Shown: piece by piece, positions 10,945 through 19,433 of the stretch | Numbering within the stretch: position 1 is the first letter of the stretch | Layout of the letters: each line of letters begins with the position of its first letter | Assembly (NCBI RefSeq): GCF_042660705.1 | Contig: NZ_JBHSUQ010000001.1 | Length of the DNA stretch: 64,000 nucleotides | DNA from: Undibacterium_A arcticum | GTDB taxonomy: Bacteria; Pseudomonadota; Gammaproteobacteria; Burkholderiales; Burkholderiaceae_D | Strand: one strand, 5' to 3' | Notes under the pieces: generated by a model | The model's database searches: none | The model's input: the letters and a program-made list of their open reading frames with translations, nothing else | What the model was told of the DNA's origin: nothing | Translations under genes and position numbers: made by a program

Positions 10945-11425
10945 ATCAGACTCCTTCGTGGTTGGTCGAAGTCTGATTGTGTTGCTATGCCTATGTCAGC
11001 CTGCCACCTCGGGGCACGAGTCCCTTGACGGCCGCTTTCTGAATTGATGCCGAATGCGTACAATCGGCCACAAGCTGCCGGTGGTCGTTACATTTCGCTG
11101 GTATGTCGTCGGCGTCTGGCTAAGCTTAATAAATGACGTGACAAGGGGCTCTCTCGGCCAACATCAGCCAGTCAAGCTTCATCTCGAAAACAGACACTCA
11201 TGAGATGGCCTGAATCAAACCAGATAATTGTGACCTGATTGATAACCATTAAATGTACCTATAGCCTCAAAGGAGTTGTCAGGTTACTGTCGGCTTTCAA
11301 CATGATTGTGCAAATATCCAGTGCGTGCCCCGCATAGCGAGAAGGCAAGCCATTCCTTACAAGATGCAATGTGTTACAGGAAGTACTGGTCACGTCAATG
11401 TTCGTAAGACTAGATGAGGTAAATC
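10945..11425. other. Intergenic region between recombinase and first cassette-like gene
   Basis: About 480 bases without a gene. It contains copy 1 of an 81-base diverged direct repeat (11071-11151). Any attI-like recombination site or cassette promoter would have to lie here, but I cannot recognise one. Confidence 0.4.
11071..11151 (+). repeat. 81-base diverged direct repeat, copy 1
   Basis: Aligns without gaps to 11966-12046 at roughly 75% identity; both start CAAGCTGCCGGTGG and share CGTTACATTTC and ATAAATGA. The pair brackets the first cassette-like gene and its attC site. Confidence 0.6.
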
Positions 11426-11737
11426 ATGATAATCGCCCGTTGGAGCATCGATGCGAAGTTCGGATACAAACAGAATGTGATCGACCTTATGCAGCGTTGG
11501 TTACAGGAAATTGCGCCGCAAGTTGGGTTTAACGCTGACAAAACCCGGTTGCTAACCGGCTCGATCGGCGCGCTGGAGGCAACTATTCAATCGGAACATC
11601 TTGTTAAGGACCTTAGTGAGCTCAACCAGGCTTGGGAAAAACTGGCGACGATTGCAGCGCATAAACAATGGAGCAAGGATCTCGAGCCGCATGTGGTTTC
11701 CGGGACAAGCCGCTGGGAAATTTATCGCGTTTTGTGA
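11426..11737 (+). CDS. Hypothetical 103-residue cassette protein
   Basis: Small soluble protein beginning MIIARWSIDAKFGYKQNVID and ending SGTSRWEIYRVL. The beta-strand start (MIIARWSI), amphipathic helix and terminal strand suggest a ferredoxin-like or dimeric alpha-beta barrel fold; that is inference from pattern, not a family match. It starts at an ATG behind 'gaggtaaatc'. It is followed 90 bases later by an attC-like site (11828-11917) in the orientation expected for an integron gene cassette. Function unknown. Confidence 0.65.
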   Translation: MIIARWSIDAKFGYKQNVIDLMQRWLQEIAPQVGFNADKTRLLTGSIGALEATIQSEHLVKDLSELNQAWEKLATIAAHKQWSKDLEPHVVSGTSRWEIYRVL

Positions 11738-11827
11738 TGACGTGGTGAACTCCACAATCCGGCTCGACGGTACGCTTTAGAAATCGACGCTCGATACTGT
11801 TCCCGGTGCCCAAGTAAGGGCTAGAAT

Positions 11828-11917
11828 GCCCAACCTCACGCTGCAGGGGACCGCTTACCAGCGGGGCAGCGCATCGCTCCGCCCCGCTGACGCGGCCCCT
11901 GAGCTCGAACGTTGAGA
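11828..11917 (+). other. attC: attC site (integron cassette recombination site), 90 bases
   Basis: The left core GCCCAAC matches RYYYAAC, and the right core is GTTGAGA (consensus GTTRRRY; the last base deviates). Between them is a long imperfect hairpin: CAGCGGGGC pairs perfectly with GCCCCGCTG, and AGGGGACCGC pairs with GCGGCCCCT with one extrahelical A, the asymmetry typical of attC. It lies downstream of a small gene in the right orientation. Confidence 0.75.
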
Positions 11918-11965
11918 GTCCGCTGTCCTTTGTCGTGACCGGCAGCAATGGGTCGATTGTGTTTG

Positions 11966-12046
11966 CAAGCTGCCGGTGGCCGTTACATTTCACTTGAATG
12001 CTGTCCGCGACCAGCTATGTTGGATAAATGAGCTGGCAAGAGCCTC
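11966..12046 (+). repeat. 81-base diverged direct repeat, copy 2
   Basis: Second copy of the repeat at 11071-11151, beginning 49 bases after the first attC site. Confidence 0.6.
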
Positions 12047-12086
12047 GTCCCACGACTACCGTTCCGATGGCATCGACTCGATAAAG

Positions 12087-12257
12087 GGGGTTATCGTACT
12101 TTTGGTGCAAATTGGTGCGGTTAGCCAAGAAATTAATCGGAGAATCAACAACTTACAGTTTGCACAGATTTTCAGGTTGCGGTGATTTGTAACTCGTTGT
12201 TGCACAACGGTTTTGGTCGCGCGGCGTGTCAATTTGCACCAAAAGTACGATAACCCC
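12087..12257. mobile_element. 171-base MITE-like element with 28-bp perfect inverted ends
   Basis: The termini 12087-12114 and 12230-12257 are exact inverted copies over 28 bases, starting GGGGTTATCG and reading inward to TGCAAATTG. The GGGG start and length resemble Tn3-family terminal repeats. The interior (115 bases) has no coding capacity. I see no clear five-base target duplication. Its right end is only 26 bases upstream of the next gene. Confidence 0.75.
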
Positions 12258-12283
12258 AACAAACAAGACAAGGAGAACAGATC

Positions 12284-12658
12284 ATGTCACACAAAGGTAA
12301 GATTCAGCTTACGCTCTTCTTCGTTGCTCCGCCGGATCAGGTAGCGGAGGGTGATCGCCTCTTTCGGAGCCACGGTCCTTGGATGGAGGCAACGCATCAC
12401 CGCGAGGGGGACAAGGCTCTTCTGAGTTACAACGTGTCCAAAGCGCCGGAGCTTTCCAACTCCATGGATCCCAACTCTGCTCCGACCGGCAACACCTGCT
12501 TCATCCTGAGCGAGATCTACGAGACAGGCGCTGGTGTGGCCGACCACTTCCAGATGGCCGAATCGAGTTGGCAGGACTTCCCAGCCCTCGTCAAGTGGAT
12601 GGAGAAATGCACGGTCACGGGACTGCCGGCGGCTCCGATCATCAACTCGCTCTGGTGA
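12284..12658 (+). CDS. Hypothetical 124-residue cassette protein
   Basis: Starts MSHKGKIQLTLFFVAPPDQV behind a strong AAGGAG and ends APIINSLW. A beta-alpha-beta pattern with two halves suggests a ferredoxin-like or ABM-type fold, as inference only. It lies between the MITE-like element (whose right end forms its immediate upstream region) and a classical 59-base attC site at 12738-12796, so it is best seen as an integron gene cassette. I do not recognise a named family. Confidence 0.75.
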   Translation: MSHKGKIQLTLFFVAPPDQVAEGDRLFRSHGPWMEATHHREGDKALLSYNVSKAPELSNSMDPNSAPTGNTCFILSEIYETGAGVADHFQMAESSWQDFPALVKWMEKCTVTGLPAAPIINSLW

Positions 12659-12737
12659 ATGTGGGATGGAGGGCTCGATTCGGCGTCTCTACCTCAACGC
12701 CTATGGCTCGATTGAGAAGCACAAGATTTGATGGCCC

Positions 12738-12796
12738 GCCTAACAACGGCATGCAGCGGCGACGCTTCGCGCCGCCGCTGATGCCGAGCGTTGAGC
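12738..12796 (+). other. attC: attC site, classical 59-base element
   Basis: GCCTAAC (RYYYAAC) and GTTGAGC (GTTRRRY) are separated by an imperfect palindrome: CGGCAT/ATGCCG outer pairing, then GCAGCGGCG with CGCCGCCGCTG, and a CTTCG-type loop. The total is exactly 59 bases. Position after the 12284-12658 gene and orientation fit a cassette end. Confidence 0.88.
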
Positions 12797-13000
12797 ATCC
12801 GCTTTTGCGAAGCGCGATAGTCAGCTTCGGGTCAAATTCGGCCTGTCGCGAATGACGCAGTCCGGCCAAAAGGAGACCTTCAAGGGCAACGTAAGAATTT
12901 CCGCGTAGCCGACATTGACGCCCAGTTGCTTCAACGCGAAATGGCCGGTGGTGTATTTTAAATTTGCAGCAGCCCGTCAATCACTCAAGGAGAATGAGTC

Positions 13001-13432
13001 ATGTCCACAGAAGACGAAGTCCGCAAAGCATCAGAACAGTTCTACGCAGCGTTGAACAACATGGCCAATGGGGATCCCCGTCCAATGTCAGACATCTGGT
13101 CGCACGGTGCCACCGTAACGGCCATGCATCCGATTGGCGGACAGCAGGTCGGTTGGGACAAAGTCCGAGAATCATTTCAGCAAGTGGCCCAGATCGCCTC
13201 AGAGGGGCGGGTAAGACTGGATGATCAGATGATTCAGGTCACGGGAGATCTGGCCTACGAACTGGGTTCCGAGCGTGGGCAGGCTAAGTTTGGTGGACAG
13301 CAGGTTACCTTAGATCATCGCGTCACAAACATCTATCGCCGCGAGGCGGGTAGCTGGAAGATCGTCCATCACCACACGGATGTTTCTCCGGCGATGCTGG
13401 ATGTTCTTAAGCGGATGGAGGCCAAGACGTAA
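13001..13432 (+). CDS. SnoaL/NTF2-like protein
   Basis: A 143-residue protein of the NTF2-like superfamily (SnoaL_3/DUF4440 type). Typical features are the N-terminal helix EVRKASEQFYAALNNMANGD, SDIWSHGATVTAMHPIGGQ, a helix ending ESFQQVAQIA, and the C-terminal strands DHRVTNIYRREAGSWKIVHHHTD. Substrate and role are unknown; many relatives are small hydrolases or isomerases, or ligand-binding subunits. It has a strong AAGGAG eight bases before ATG. It follows the attC site at 12738-12796 and is probably a further cassette, although I cannot find an attC after it; the downstream region is instead occupied by a recombinase remnant. Confidence 0.8.
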   Translation: MSTEDEVRKASEQFYAALNNMANGDPRPMSDIWSHGATVTAMHPIGGQQVGWDKVRESFQQVAQIASEGRVRLDDQMIQVTGDLAYELGSERGQAKFGGQQVTLDHRVTNIYRREAGSWKIVHHHTDVSPAMLDVLKRMEAKT

Positions 13433-13503
13433 TCAACCTATCCTGCCATCTTGGGTAAAATGTGAATGCGGACTTGACCCGTGTCGATGGGCAGGGTTGT
13501 CCA

Positions 13504-13596
13504 GTTCTGGGCCTCAGCGAGCTGAAAAGCATGGTGCAGTATCTCGGGATCGAGGTCGACGATGCTCTGGAGATCGCCGACCAGACGGAGGTGTAG
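13504..13596 (+). pseudogene. C-terminal remnant of a short tyrosine recombinase
   Basis: The last 30 codons read LGLSELKSMVQYLGIEVDDA and then LEIADQTEV-stop. This parallels the ending LGHTKLESTVRYLGIEVDDA of the recombinase at 10331-10944. The upstream catalytic domain is missing and the GH of the active site has become GL, so it cannot be functional. It marks an older insertion of the same recombinase family on the opposite strand. Confidence 0.75.
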
Positions 13597-13740
13597 TCCC
13601 GCCAGACTGGTCACGACTGCCGAACTCGACGGTCGCTGACCGGCCATGACCAGCCACTGGCTTTTCTTCTCCATTGCGGTCATTGATTCCGTGCGCTGCT
13701 CCGAAGCGGCCATTGCGCCGAAGGTACCCGAATCTCTTAC

Positions 13741-13807
13741 CTGAACGGCAGCTGTGTATTATCAACGGCCATTCGGGCTTAGAATGCCAATGGGAACTTT
13801 CGGCCAC
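13741..13807 (+). repeat. 67-base inverted repeat, left copy
   Basis: Matches the reverse complement of 17938-18004 with only about three mismatches; the central block GGCCATTCGGGCTTAGAATG is identical. The pair brackets the 4.1-kb block with the CDF transporter and the DUF3597/YidB/GlsB genes. Confidence 0.8.
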
Positions 13808-14443
13808 TATGAGTCATTGATCGGTCAGCAGTGGGCGGCAGATAACAGCTGCACAGTGGCCGTTCGCCAAAGGCAGAAGTGTCTCGATGGAGTTGCCCGA
13901 AAAGCTATGAGGTATCGAGGTCGTCGCGCCTCGGTTCACTTTCACTTTCGTTGACGGTGTCGGCGCACACGGGCTCATGATCCACGGCGAAAGCGCCCAA
14001 CTTCGAAGCGAGCTCGGCCCGCCTCTTCTTACGCTCGCTGCAACCGTGCGTCCGGCGGTCCAGACACTCGGGTGCCAGCACGTGAATTTATGTAGTTCTT
14101 AGGTCAGGTCTACGTCGCGATAAACATAGGCGGAGAGCTTCATCTGATCGTCCGCGCTACGAGGGTCCTACTTCGTCTTGAAGTATGTAGTGGTGGGAGG
14201 CTGCCACTAGCGCGTGCCCCGCGGCAACCACGATGATCGTCCAGTCGACGAGATTATCTAATTCACCGACCAACGGCGTAGACGAACCACTTTTCGTAAC
14301 TGAATAACGATTGAAAATCATTTTCGTTTAGATTTGTCCATAAAAAACAATGGCTTAGATCGCATTCATCGCTCACTTGTGCGATACTCGCCCCCGGAAT
14401 AACAAGCTGTACTTTCGCCAACCAGTGTCCGGAGCCAAGTCAA
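13808..14443. other. Gene-free region upstream of the CDF transporter
   Basis: About 630 bases with no supported gene. G+C falls towards the right end, where the transporter promoter and a Fur-box-like dyad (14312-14326) lie. Confidence 0.4.
14312..14326 (+). promoter_or_regulatory. Candidate Fur box upstream of the CDF transporter
   Basis: TGAAAATCATTTTCG is a 7-1-7 dyad close to the Fur consensus TGATAATCATTATCA (three mismatches). It sits about 120 bases before the transporter start, in AT-rich DNA. Binding is inferred. Confidence 0.45.
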
Positions 14444-15371
14444 ATGGATGATGATGAAGTTAGCCGCCACAAGGCCGCCCGGCGCAGCACTTTTGTCAGT
14501 GTCTGGGTCAATGTCCTACTGGCAACCACACAGATTGTGATTGGTATTTTCGCCAGGTCGCAAGCATTGCTGTCCGACGGCATTCACTCGCTGTCAGACC
14601 TTGTATCTGATTTCGTCGTGTTGTTTGCTGGCCAGCATAGCAAGAAGGGACCGGATGACGACCATCCGTATGGTCATCAGCGTTTTGAAAACGCGGCGTC
14701 GCTCGTCCTAGGCTTGCTCCTACTTGGAGTGGGCATTGGAATGCTGTGGACATCTGTCGTGAAGTTCAGAAACCCGTCCGCGATCCCCGCTGTACACGTC
14801 GCCGCACTTTGGGTGGCCATAGTGGCTCTTGCTGCCAAGGAACTGCTCTTCCACTATATGCTGGCTATCGCCAAGCGGGTAAAGTCAAGCATGTTGATTG
14901 CCAACGCGTGGCATGCCCGCTCGGATGCCGCATCCTCATTGGTGGTGGCCATTGGTATCGTGGGAAATCTGATGGGTTATCCGCTATTGGATCCTGTCGC
15001 CGCCCTGATCGTAGGGTTCATGGTTAGCCGGATGGGCTGGGGGTTTGCATGGAATGCCATGAATGACCTCATGGATCGAGCCGCCGAGGAAGAGGAAGTG
15101 GCTGCGATCAGGCAGACGCTGCGGGAAAGCGAGGGTGTGCTAGGCGTACACGACCTGCGTACCCGAAAGATGGGAGATTCGATTGTTGTAGACGTTCATC
15201 TGGAGGTTAATGATCAGATCTCCCTCGTTGAGGGGCATGATATCGCGGCAGCGGCACGCAAATGTAATCGACAGGCATCCAGTTCTCGACGTTATGACGC
15301 ATATCGACCCGGTTGGTGCGACTGCGTTCGGCCGCAAACCGGTTGCCATTCCAGTTGGCCAGCACGCCTGA
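14444..15371 (+). CDS. Cation diffusion facilitator transporter, FieF-like (frameshift near C-terminus)
   Basis: CDF-family metal/proton antiporter of the inner membrane, with six predicted transmembrane helices. Helix 2 carries the metal ligands in LLSDGIHSLSDLVSD, and helix 5 carries them in NAWHARSDAASSLVVAIG. A cytosolic C-terminal domain follows (VLGVHDLRTRKMGDSIVVDVHLEVN). The frame slips near 15264, after VEGHDIAAAARK; the normal ending resumes as VIDRHPVLDVMTHIDPVGA and stops at 15369-15371. The simplest repair is two missing bases. The HSxSD/HxxxD ligand set fits the FieF/iron-zinc branch. A Fur-like dyad upstream would agree with iron efflux, but the substrate is inference. It lies between the 67-base inverted repeats, so it may be mobile cargo. 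Confidence 0.87.
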
Positions 15372-16224
15372 CCGGATAAGTCTCGAGCTGCGAATTCAAC
15401 AAGCCTCGTAACAGCGCCGCATTCGTCGCCGTTACGAGGTTTCGCTTTCGCCGGTGTCTGAACTGGCAGCCACCTTTCCTGATTCAGAGCGATGGCCGCC
15501 AGCGTCGTCGCAAGCTCCGAATGTACTTCCTTTAGCTCACCGACACGATCGGTCAGGTATTCCGCGCTGCCGCGCACCAGCAGCATGAACCCGGTCACTC
15601 GTCCTGAAACGAAGACAATAGACCGTCGCCATCGACCTTGAATCGAAAGCCTCGCCACGACACCCGCGTCGAAAAATAGCTCATCGTCGGTGAAGGCGCA
15701 GGCGGCCTTGACCGCGACGCTCCATGTGGCCGCTCGTTGCTTGCGGGCCGATCACTCCTTTCGATACTCACGCGATTCTTGCTAGCTCCGACAGAATGCG
15801 CCAAAGTAAAAACGCTCGGCCGCGATCGGTCGTTAGCAGGTAGATAAGAGACACTCATGCGTGCCGCGCAATTGGCAGCTTCGGGTCGGCTAGAGCCAGC
15901 CACCCTTAAAACCTGAGCGGCAGGTATCAGACTTCACCTGCCTCTGAGAGCAAAAAATGACCGGTGCCCCAGCCACGGTCGGGTGTCAGCGACTTTGCTG
16001 CCATTCAGTTTTCGAGACCATCCGGCAAGACCCGACCCTTTGCGGTCAGTCGGCCTCATGAAAAGAAGACGCTCCATTTTGTTTTCAACGTCCGTCATAG
16101 GCCGCTCCGCTTGCGGGATTCTCTGGCAATTAGCTGTGTAAATTCAAGAAACCAGACGCAGCGTATGCAGCGATTCCTATGCATGCATTTGGAAATCTGC
16201 ACCGTGCAGATTTCCAATCACGAT
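15372..16224. other. 850-base region without a supported gene
   Basis: Open frames here overlap the end of the transporter on the opposite strand or lack ribosome-binding sites. A minus-strand stretch around 15480-15560 (RVGELKEVHSELATTLAAIA) looks protein-like and may be a decayed gene. Sequence near 15960-16040 resembles degraded repeat DNA. Confidence 0.35.
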
Positions 16225-16617
16225 TTAGTCCAGCATATCCGCCGGGATATTGCCGCCGTTGTCGGCCAACTTCTGAAGTACAGTCTTGTGCAACCATATG
16301 TTCATCTGCGCCGAATCGGACATCTTGTCGGCGGGGCAACCAAGCTCGGTCGCCAGGTCCTTGCGCGCGGCAAGGCTGCTGTCGAGGTCAAGCAGTTTCA
16401 TCAGGTCGACGATCGATACCTTCCAGTTGAGCTTTTCGGCGTGCGCGCTAGCCAATCCGTCCAGCTTGGCTACCACATCGATCACGCTGATCGCTACCGG
16501 GGCAGGCGCGGCTTGCGGCGTAGCAGGAGCCTCGGCTGCGGGAGCGACTTCGGCAGCCGGTTCCTTCTTGGCATCACCAAAACCGAGCTTGGACAGGATG
16601 TTGCTAAAGATACCCAT
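16225..16617 (-). CDS. DUF3597 domain protein
   Basis: A 130-residue protein starting MGIFSNILSKLGFGDAKKEP. A low-complexity Ala/Pro/Glu linker (about residues 20-45) leads into the DUF3597 domain (VAKLDGLASAHAEKLNWK, SIVDLMKLLDLDSSLAARK, GGNIPADMLD). The domain is of unknown function, and homologues are often found with LysM, YidB and GlsB genes in stress or biofilm-type clusters, as here. The start at 16617 has AAGGA eight bases upstream and gives the family-typical N-terminus; a longer frame to 16692 has no support. It is transcribed in the same direction as the YidB and GlsB genes but separated from them by 340 bases. Confidence 0.8.
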   Translation of the reverse strand: MGIFSNILSKLGFGDAKKEPAAEVAPAAEAPATPQAAPAPVAISVIDVVAKLDGLASAHAEKLNWKVSIVDLMKLLDLDSSLAARKDLATELGCPADKMSDSAQMNIWLHKTVLQKLADNGGNIPADMLD

Positions 16618-16957
16618 TCCATTTCCTTTTAAGGTTGATTCAACGATACATGGCACGAAGAGAGTGCAAAGGGGTCCTTGCAAAATCTCCATCGCGGACC
16701 TTCGTGCATACGATTTAGCACGTGTTCATTTCCCCTTCTCGGGTTTAACAAGAAGCGCAATCGTGACGGACCGGCGTTGACCGTTTCACGGCCTGCAGCG
16801 CTGCTGCCGCAGCAGATCCGCGTCAAGCGTCGCCTGGGCACGGTCAGTTAACATCGCCATAGCGCACATGGATACCGCACTCCAACCCGCCTGCCGAGGC
16901 ATTCGATGCGGCTTCGCACGTTTAGCAACCGACTGCGCGTGCCGTTGCGCGTGCAAT
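16618..16957. other. Intergenic region between the DUF3597 and YidB-like genes
   Basis: 340 bases with no gene. It contains the DUF3597 promoter region on the minus strand. Nothing else is recognised. Confidence 0.35.
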
Positions 16958-17452
16958 TCATGCTTGGGTAATGTGATCCTTCATCTTCGCCATCGCAATC
17001 GCGAGCGCTGCGCCGCCGAGCGTCTTGATCAGGCCGGAGTGCTGCGCGTAGAAGCTGGCCAGTTCATCCGCGATGCCAGGATTCGTCTGGTGCGCATGCT
17101 CAACCACCTGCTGCACCTGTTGCGGGGACAACTGCGATGCCTGATCAGGCGTGATCTGGCTGCTGCCCGGACTCATCACACGCCCAAGTACTCCACCCGC
17201 GAGGCTTGCGGCCGTGACCGGACCCAAGGCCGCAAGGATTTGATTCAGCATGCCTGCCTGCTGCTGCCCGTTCGAATTGCCGAATAATTGGCCCACCATT
17301 TCGCCGATGGGCGGCGTTTCATCCGCGCGGAACGCGCCGGCCAAGCCCTTGGCCAGAACGTCGCTGGGCACGCTTTGCGCCACCTGGTCGAAGTGCTGAT
17401 CGCTGGCGGTGCCGCTGCTGATCACTTGGGTTAGGATGTCCATGATTCCCAT
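16958..17452 (-). CDS. YidB-family protein (DUF937)
   Basis: A 164-residue protein starting MGIMDILTQVISSGTASDQH. It is rich in Gly/Ala/Gln, with the YidB-type segment VGQLFGNSNGQQQAGMLNQI and the ILAALGP block, then a helical tail ending MAKMKDHITQA. No signal peptide is seen. The function is not established; it is found in many proteobacteria with stress-related small genes. The GGAGG seven bases upstream of 17452 decides the start. The gene begins 13 bases after the GlsB stop, so the two form an operon transcribed leftward from a promoter upstream of 17723. Confidence 0.8.
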   Translation of the reverse strand: MGIMDILTQVISSGTASDQHFDQVAQSVPSDVLAKGLAGAFRADETPPIGEMVGQLFGNSNGQQQAGMLNQILAALGPVTAASLAGGVLGRVMSPGSSQITPDQASQLSPQQVQQVVEHAHQTNPGIADELASFYAQHSGLIKTLGGAALAIAMAKMKDHITQA

Positions 17453-17465
17453 GTTCAGCCTCCTT

Positions 17466-17723
17466 CTACTTGACGCGGTTGCGCGTGACAAGGTGATACC
17501 CGACCAGCAGCACAACCGCGCCGATGATCGAAGCGATGAACCCGGCGGCGTGTCCCTGCGGATACAGCCCGAGCGCTTGACCGAGATACGTGGCAGCTAC
17601 CGAACCGCCGATGCCGAGCACGGATGTAAGGAAGAAGCCGCTCGGCCCCGCCCCCGGCGTCAGCGCCTTGGCGATCAAGCCCGCGACGAAGCCGATGAGA
17701 ATTATCCAGATCAGATGCAACAT
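17466..17723 (-). CDS. GlsB/YeaQ/YmgE-family stress membrane protein
   Basis: An 85-residue integral membrane protein of the transglycosylase-associated (YeaQ/GlsB) family with three hydrophobic helices: LIWIILIGFVAGLIAKAL, FFLTSVLGIGGSVAATYLG and AAGFIASIIGAVVLLVGYHL. The family motif GxxAGxxAK near the N-terminus and the Gly-rich second helix are present. It is implicated in general stress responses. The start at 17723 (MLHLIW) is preceded by GAGGGG. It is the first gene of a two-gene operon with the YidB-like gene. Confidence 0.82.
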   Translation of the reverse strand: MLHLIWIILIGFVAGLIAKALTPGAGPSGFFLTSVLGIGGSVAATYLGQALGLYPQGHAAGFIASIIGAVVLLVGYHLVTRNRVK

Positions 17724-18398
17724 GCCTTGGCCCCTCTGTGAAAGCGAACGAGAAGTTGCTCTTGCCCCCGAACGTATTCCAGCATCCATAATTCTGTTCG
17801 AAGAATAGAAATTACGAATTGAGAAATCGCAAAGACGGACACGCTCAAGGAATCCATGGAAAATAAATTTTGGAATTCAAGCTGGGCCAATTGCACGGAC
17901 GAGCGGCTGCTTTGTAGCGCCACGACCGACCGGCCGGTTGGCCGACAGTTCCCATTGGCATTCTAAGCCCGAATGGCCGTTGACAATACACAGCTGCCGT
18001 TCAGCTCGGAATATTTACTTCGCATCACGAACGGCCGCTTCCATTTTTTTACCCTTGCGGTGAATGGCCGCTTTCGTTTTTCGTCGATGACGGCTCAGGG
18101 TCGAAACCCGCCCGCCAGGCGTTGGAAAACCAGCCGCTCGTTGATAAATTTCCGTCAACGGCGGGTCTACCCACCTAAGCCGCCGTTCGTTCCAATGTAG
18201 ACGAAGAACGCATTTTGCATAGAACTGGTTGGCGTTCCATCGACGCCGAGTGACCGCAACCAGTCTTTTGCTGCCTGTCGGATTGGCTGTCGGGACCGGT
18301 GGTAACCAGTGCGCACCATACATCCGCCCTGCAGGCCAGACAGGCTGGGTAGCTGCATGGGTGGTGAGTGTCCGGCGTGTTTATTGATGAATTTCTGG
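17724..18398. other. Intergenic region with the right inverted repeat
   Basis: Holds the promoter of the GlsB-YidB operon (AT-rich DNA near 17790-17870) and the right copy of the 67-base inverted repeat. To its right, the word 'gaatggccg' or 'aacggccgct' recurs several times (17971, 18030, 18065), suggesting layered old repeats. No gene is supported. Confidence 0.4.
17938..18004 (-). repeat. 67-base inverted repeat, right copy
   Basis: Reverse-complement partner of 13741-13807. Confidence 0.8.
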
Positions 18399-19363
18399 TT
18401 ATTGCCTGACTGGCGCAGATTTAGTGCGCAGCTGCGGTAGCGAGGCCGCCAGTGCCGTCTGCAAAGAGGTCGCGGGTAAGCGGCCGATCAAGTGTTCCAG
18501 CCGGGTGCCAACCAGCCCGTGCGGACGCTGCCACAGGTAGCGCATTTGCAGCACGGCGCGCAGCATCGGTGAGAACAGGGCCATCATCTGGAACAGCCAC
18601 CATGGCAGAGCTTTGGATTTTAGCTTGCGGCCTGTGATGGCTTCCAGCGCGGCGTGCAGATCGCTGCCGCTGGCGGTGATGCCGGGATAGTGCAATACCT
18701 GAAAGTTCGTGAGTGCGCTGCGTTGTTCCGCGACCCGCACAAACACTTCAGCCAGATCGGGCAAATATGCCCAGGCATGCGCCAGATTGTCCGGCCCCAT
18801 GCTCGTTACCATGCCTTTGTCGAGCGACTTGGTGATTGCCATGTCCAGCCAGGTGCCGCTGCCGCCAATGAAATCTCCGGCGCGGATCACCACGCTTTTG
18901 AATCCTTGCTCTGCTGCTGCGGCGGCGATGGTTTGTTCCATCTGTATCCGCAATGCCGCCTTGCCGGTGTCGGCCGAGAAAGGAGTAGTTTCGCTCAGCA
19001 GGAGCGGCAAGCTGGTACCGAAGTTATACACGTTGCCCGGCACCATGAGCATGCCGCCGCTAGCTTTGGCGATCGCGATCACCGCCGAGGTGACTGGTGG
19101 CAGCAAGGCGTCCCAACGTGCGTAGTTGGGGTTGAGCGCATGAACGATTACGTCCACTTTGGTACCGCTGCGATGATCTTTGCGGTATCCAGAGCATCGC
19201 ACTCCAGCGTTTCGACATTCGCCATCCACTTGTTTGTCATGGGCGATCTGGCCTGGGCGATGACGCGCCAGCCCGCCGCAGCAAAAGCGTTTACCGCCGC
19301 CTGCCCCAAATGTCCTTTTGCCCCCAATATCAAAACTGAGCTGCGCGTCGTTTCTGTCGCCAT
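18399..19363 (-). CDS. NAD(P)-dependent SDR/epimerase-like reductase (one frameshift)
   Basis: Extended-SDR or NmrA-type protein of about 321 residues. The N-terminal Rossmann motif is LILGAKGHLGQAAVNAFAAAG (GxxGxxG). The central region has VPGNVYNFGTSLP with the YNFG tyrosine, and VVIRAGDFIGG. It ends TKSAPVRQ. The frame is lost near 19157: one G is missing so that AAVPK-VDVIVHALNP reads into a stop. Downstream reading is intact. The start at 19363 (MATETT) has AGGA upstream. The gene is divergent from a LysR regulator with a 117-base shared control region, the classic arrangement for a regulated reductase. The substrate is unknown. Confidence 0.8.
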
Positions 19364-19433
19364 GATGTGGTGTCCTGATGAAAGTTGAATTTTGAAGCTA
19401 TGGCCATTTTCATGGCGGCCGAAAGTATTTACA

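Noticed and set aside
13438..13713. 91-codon minus-strand frame
   Set aside because: Antisense to the recombinase remnant that ends at 13596; no supporting signals.
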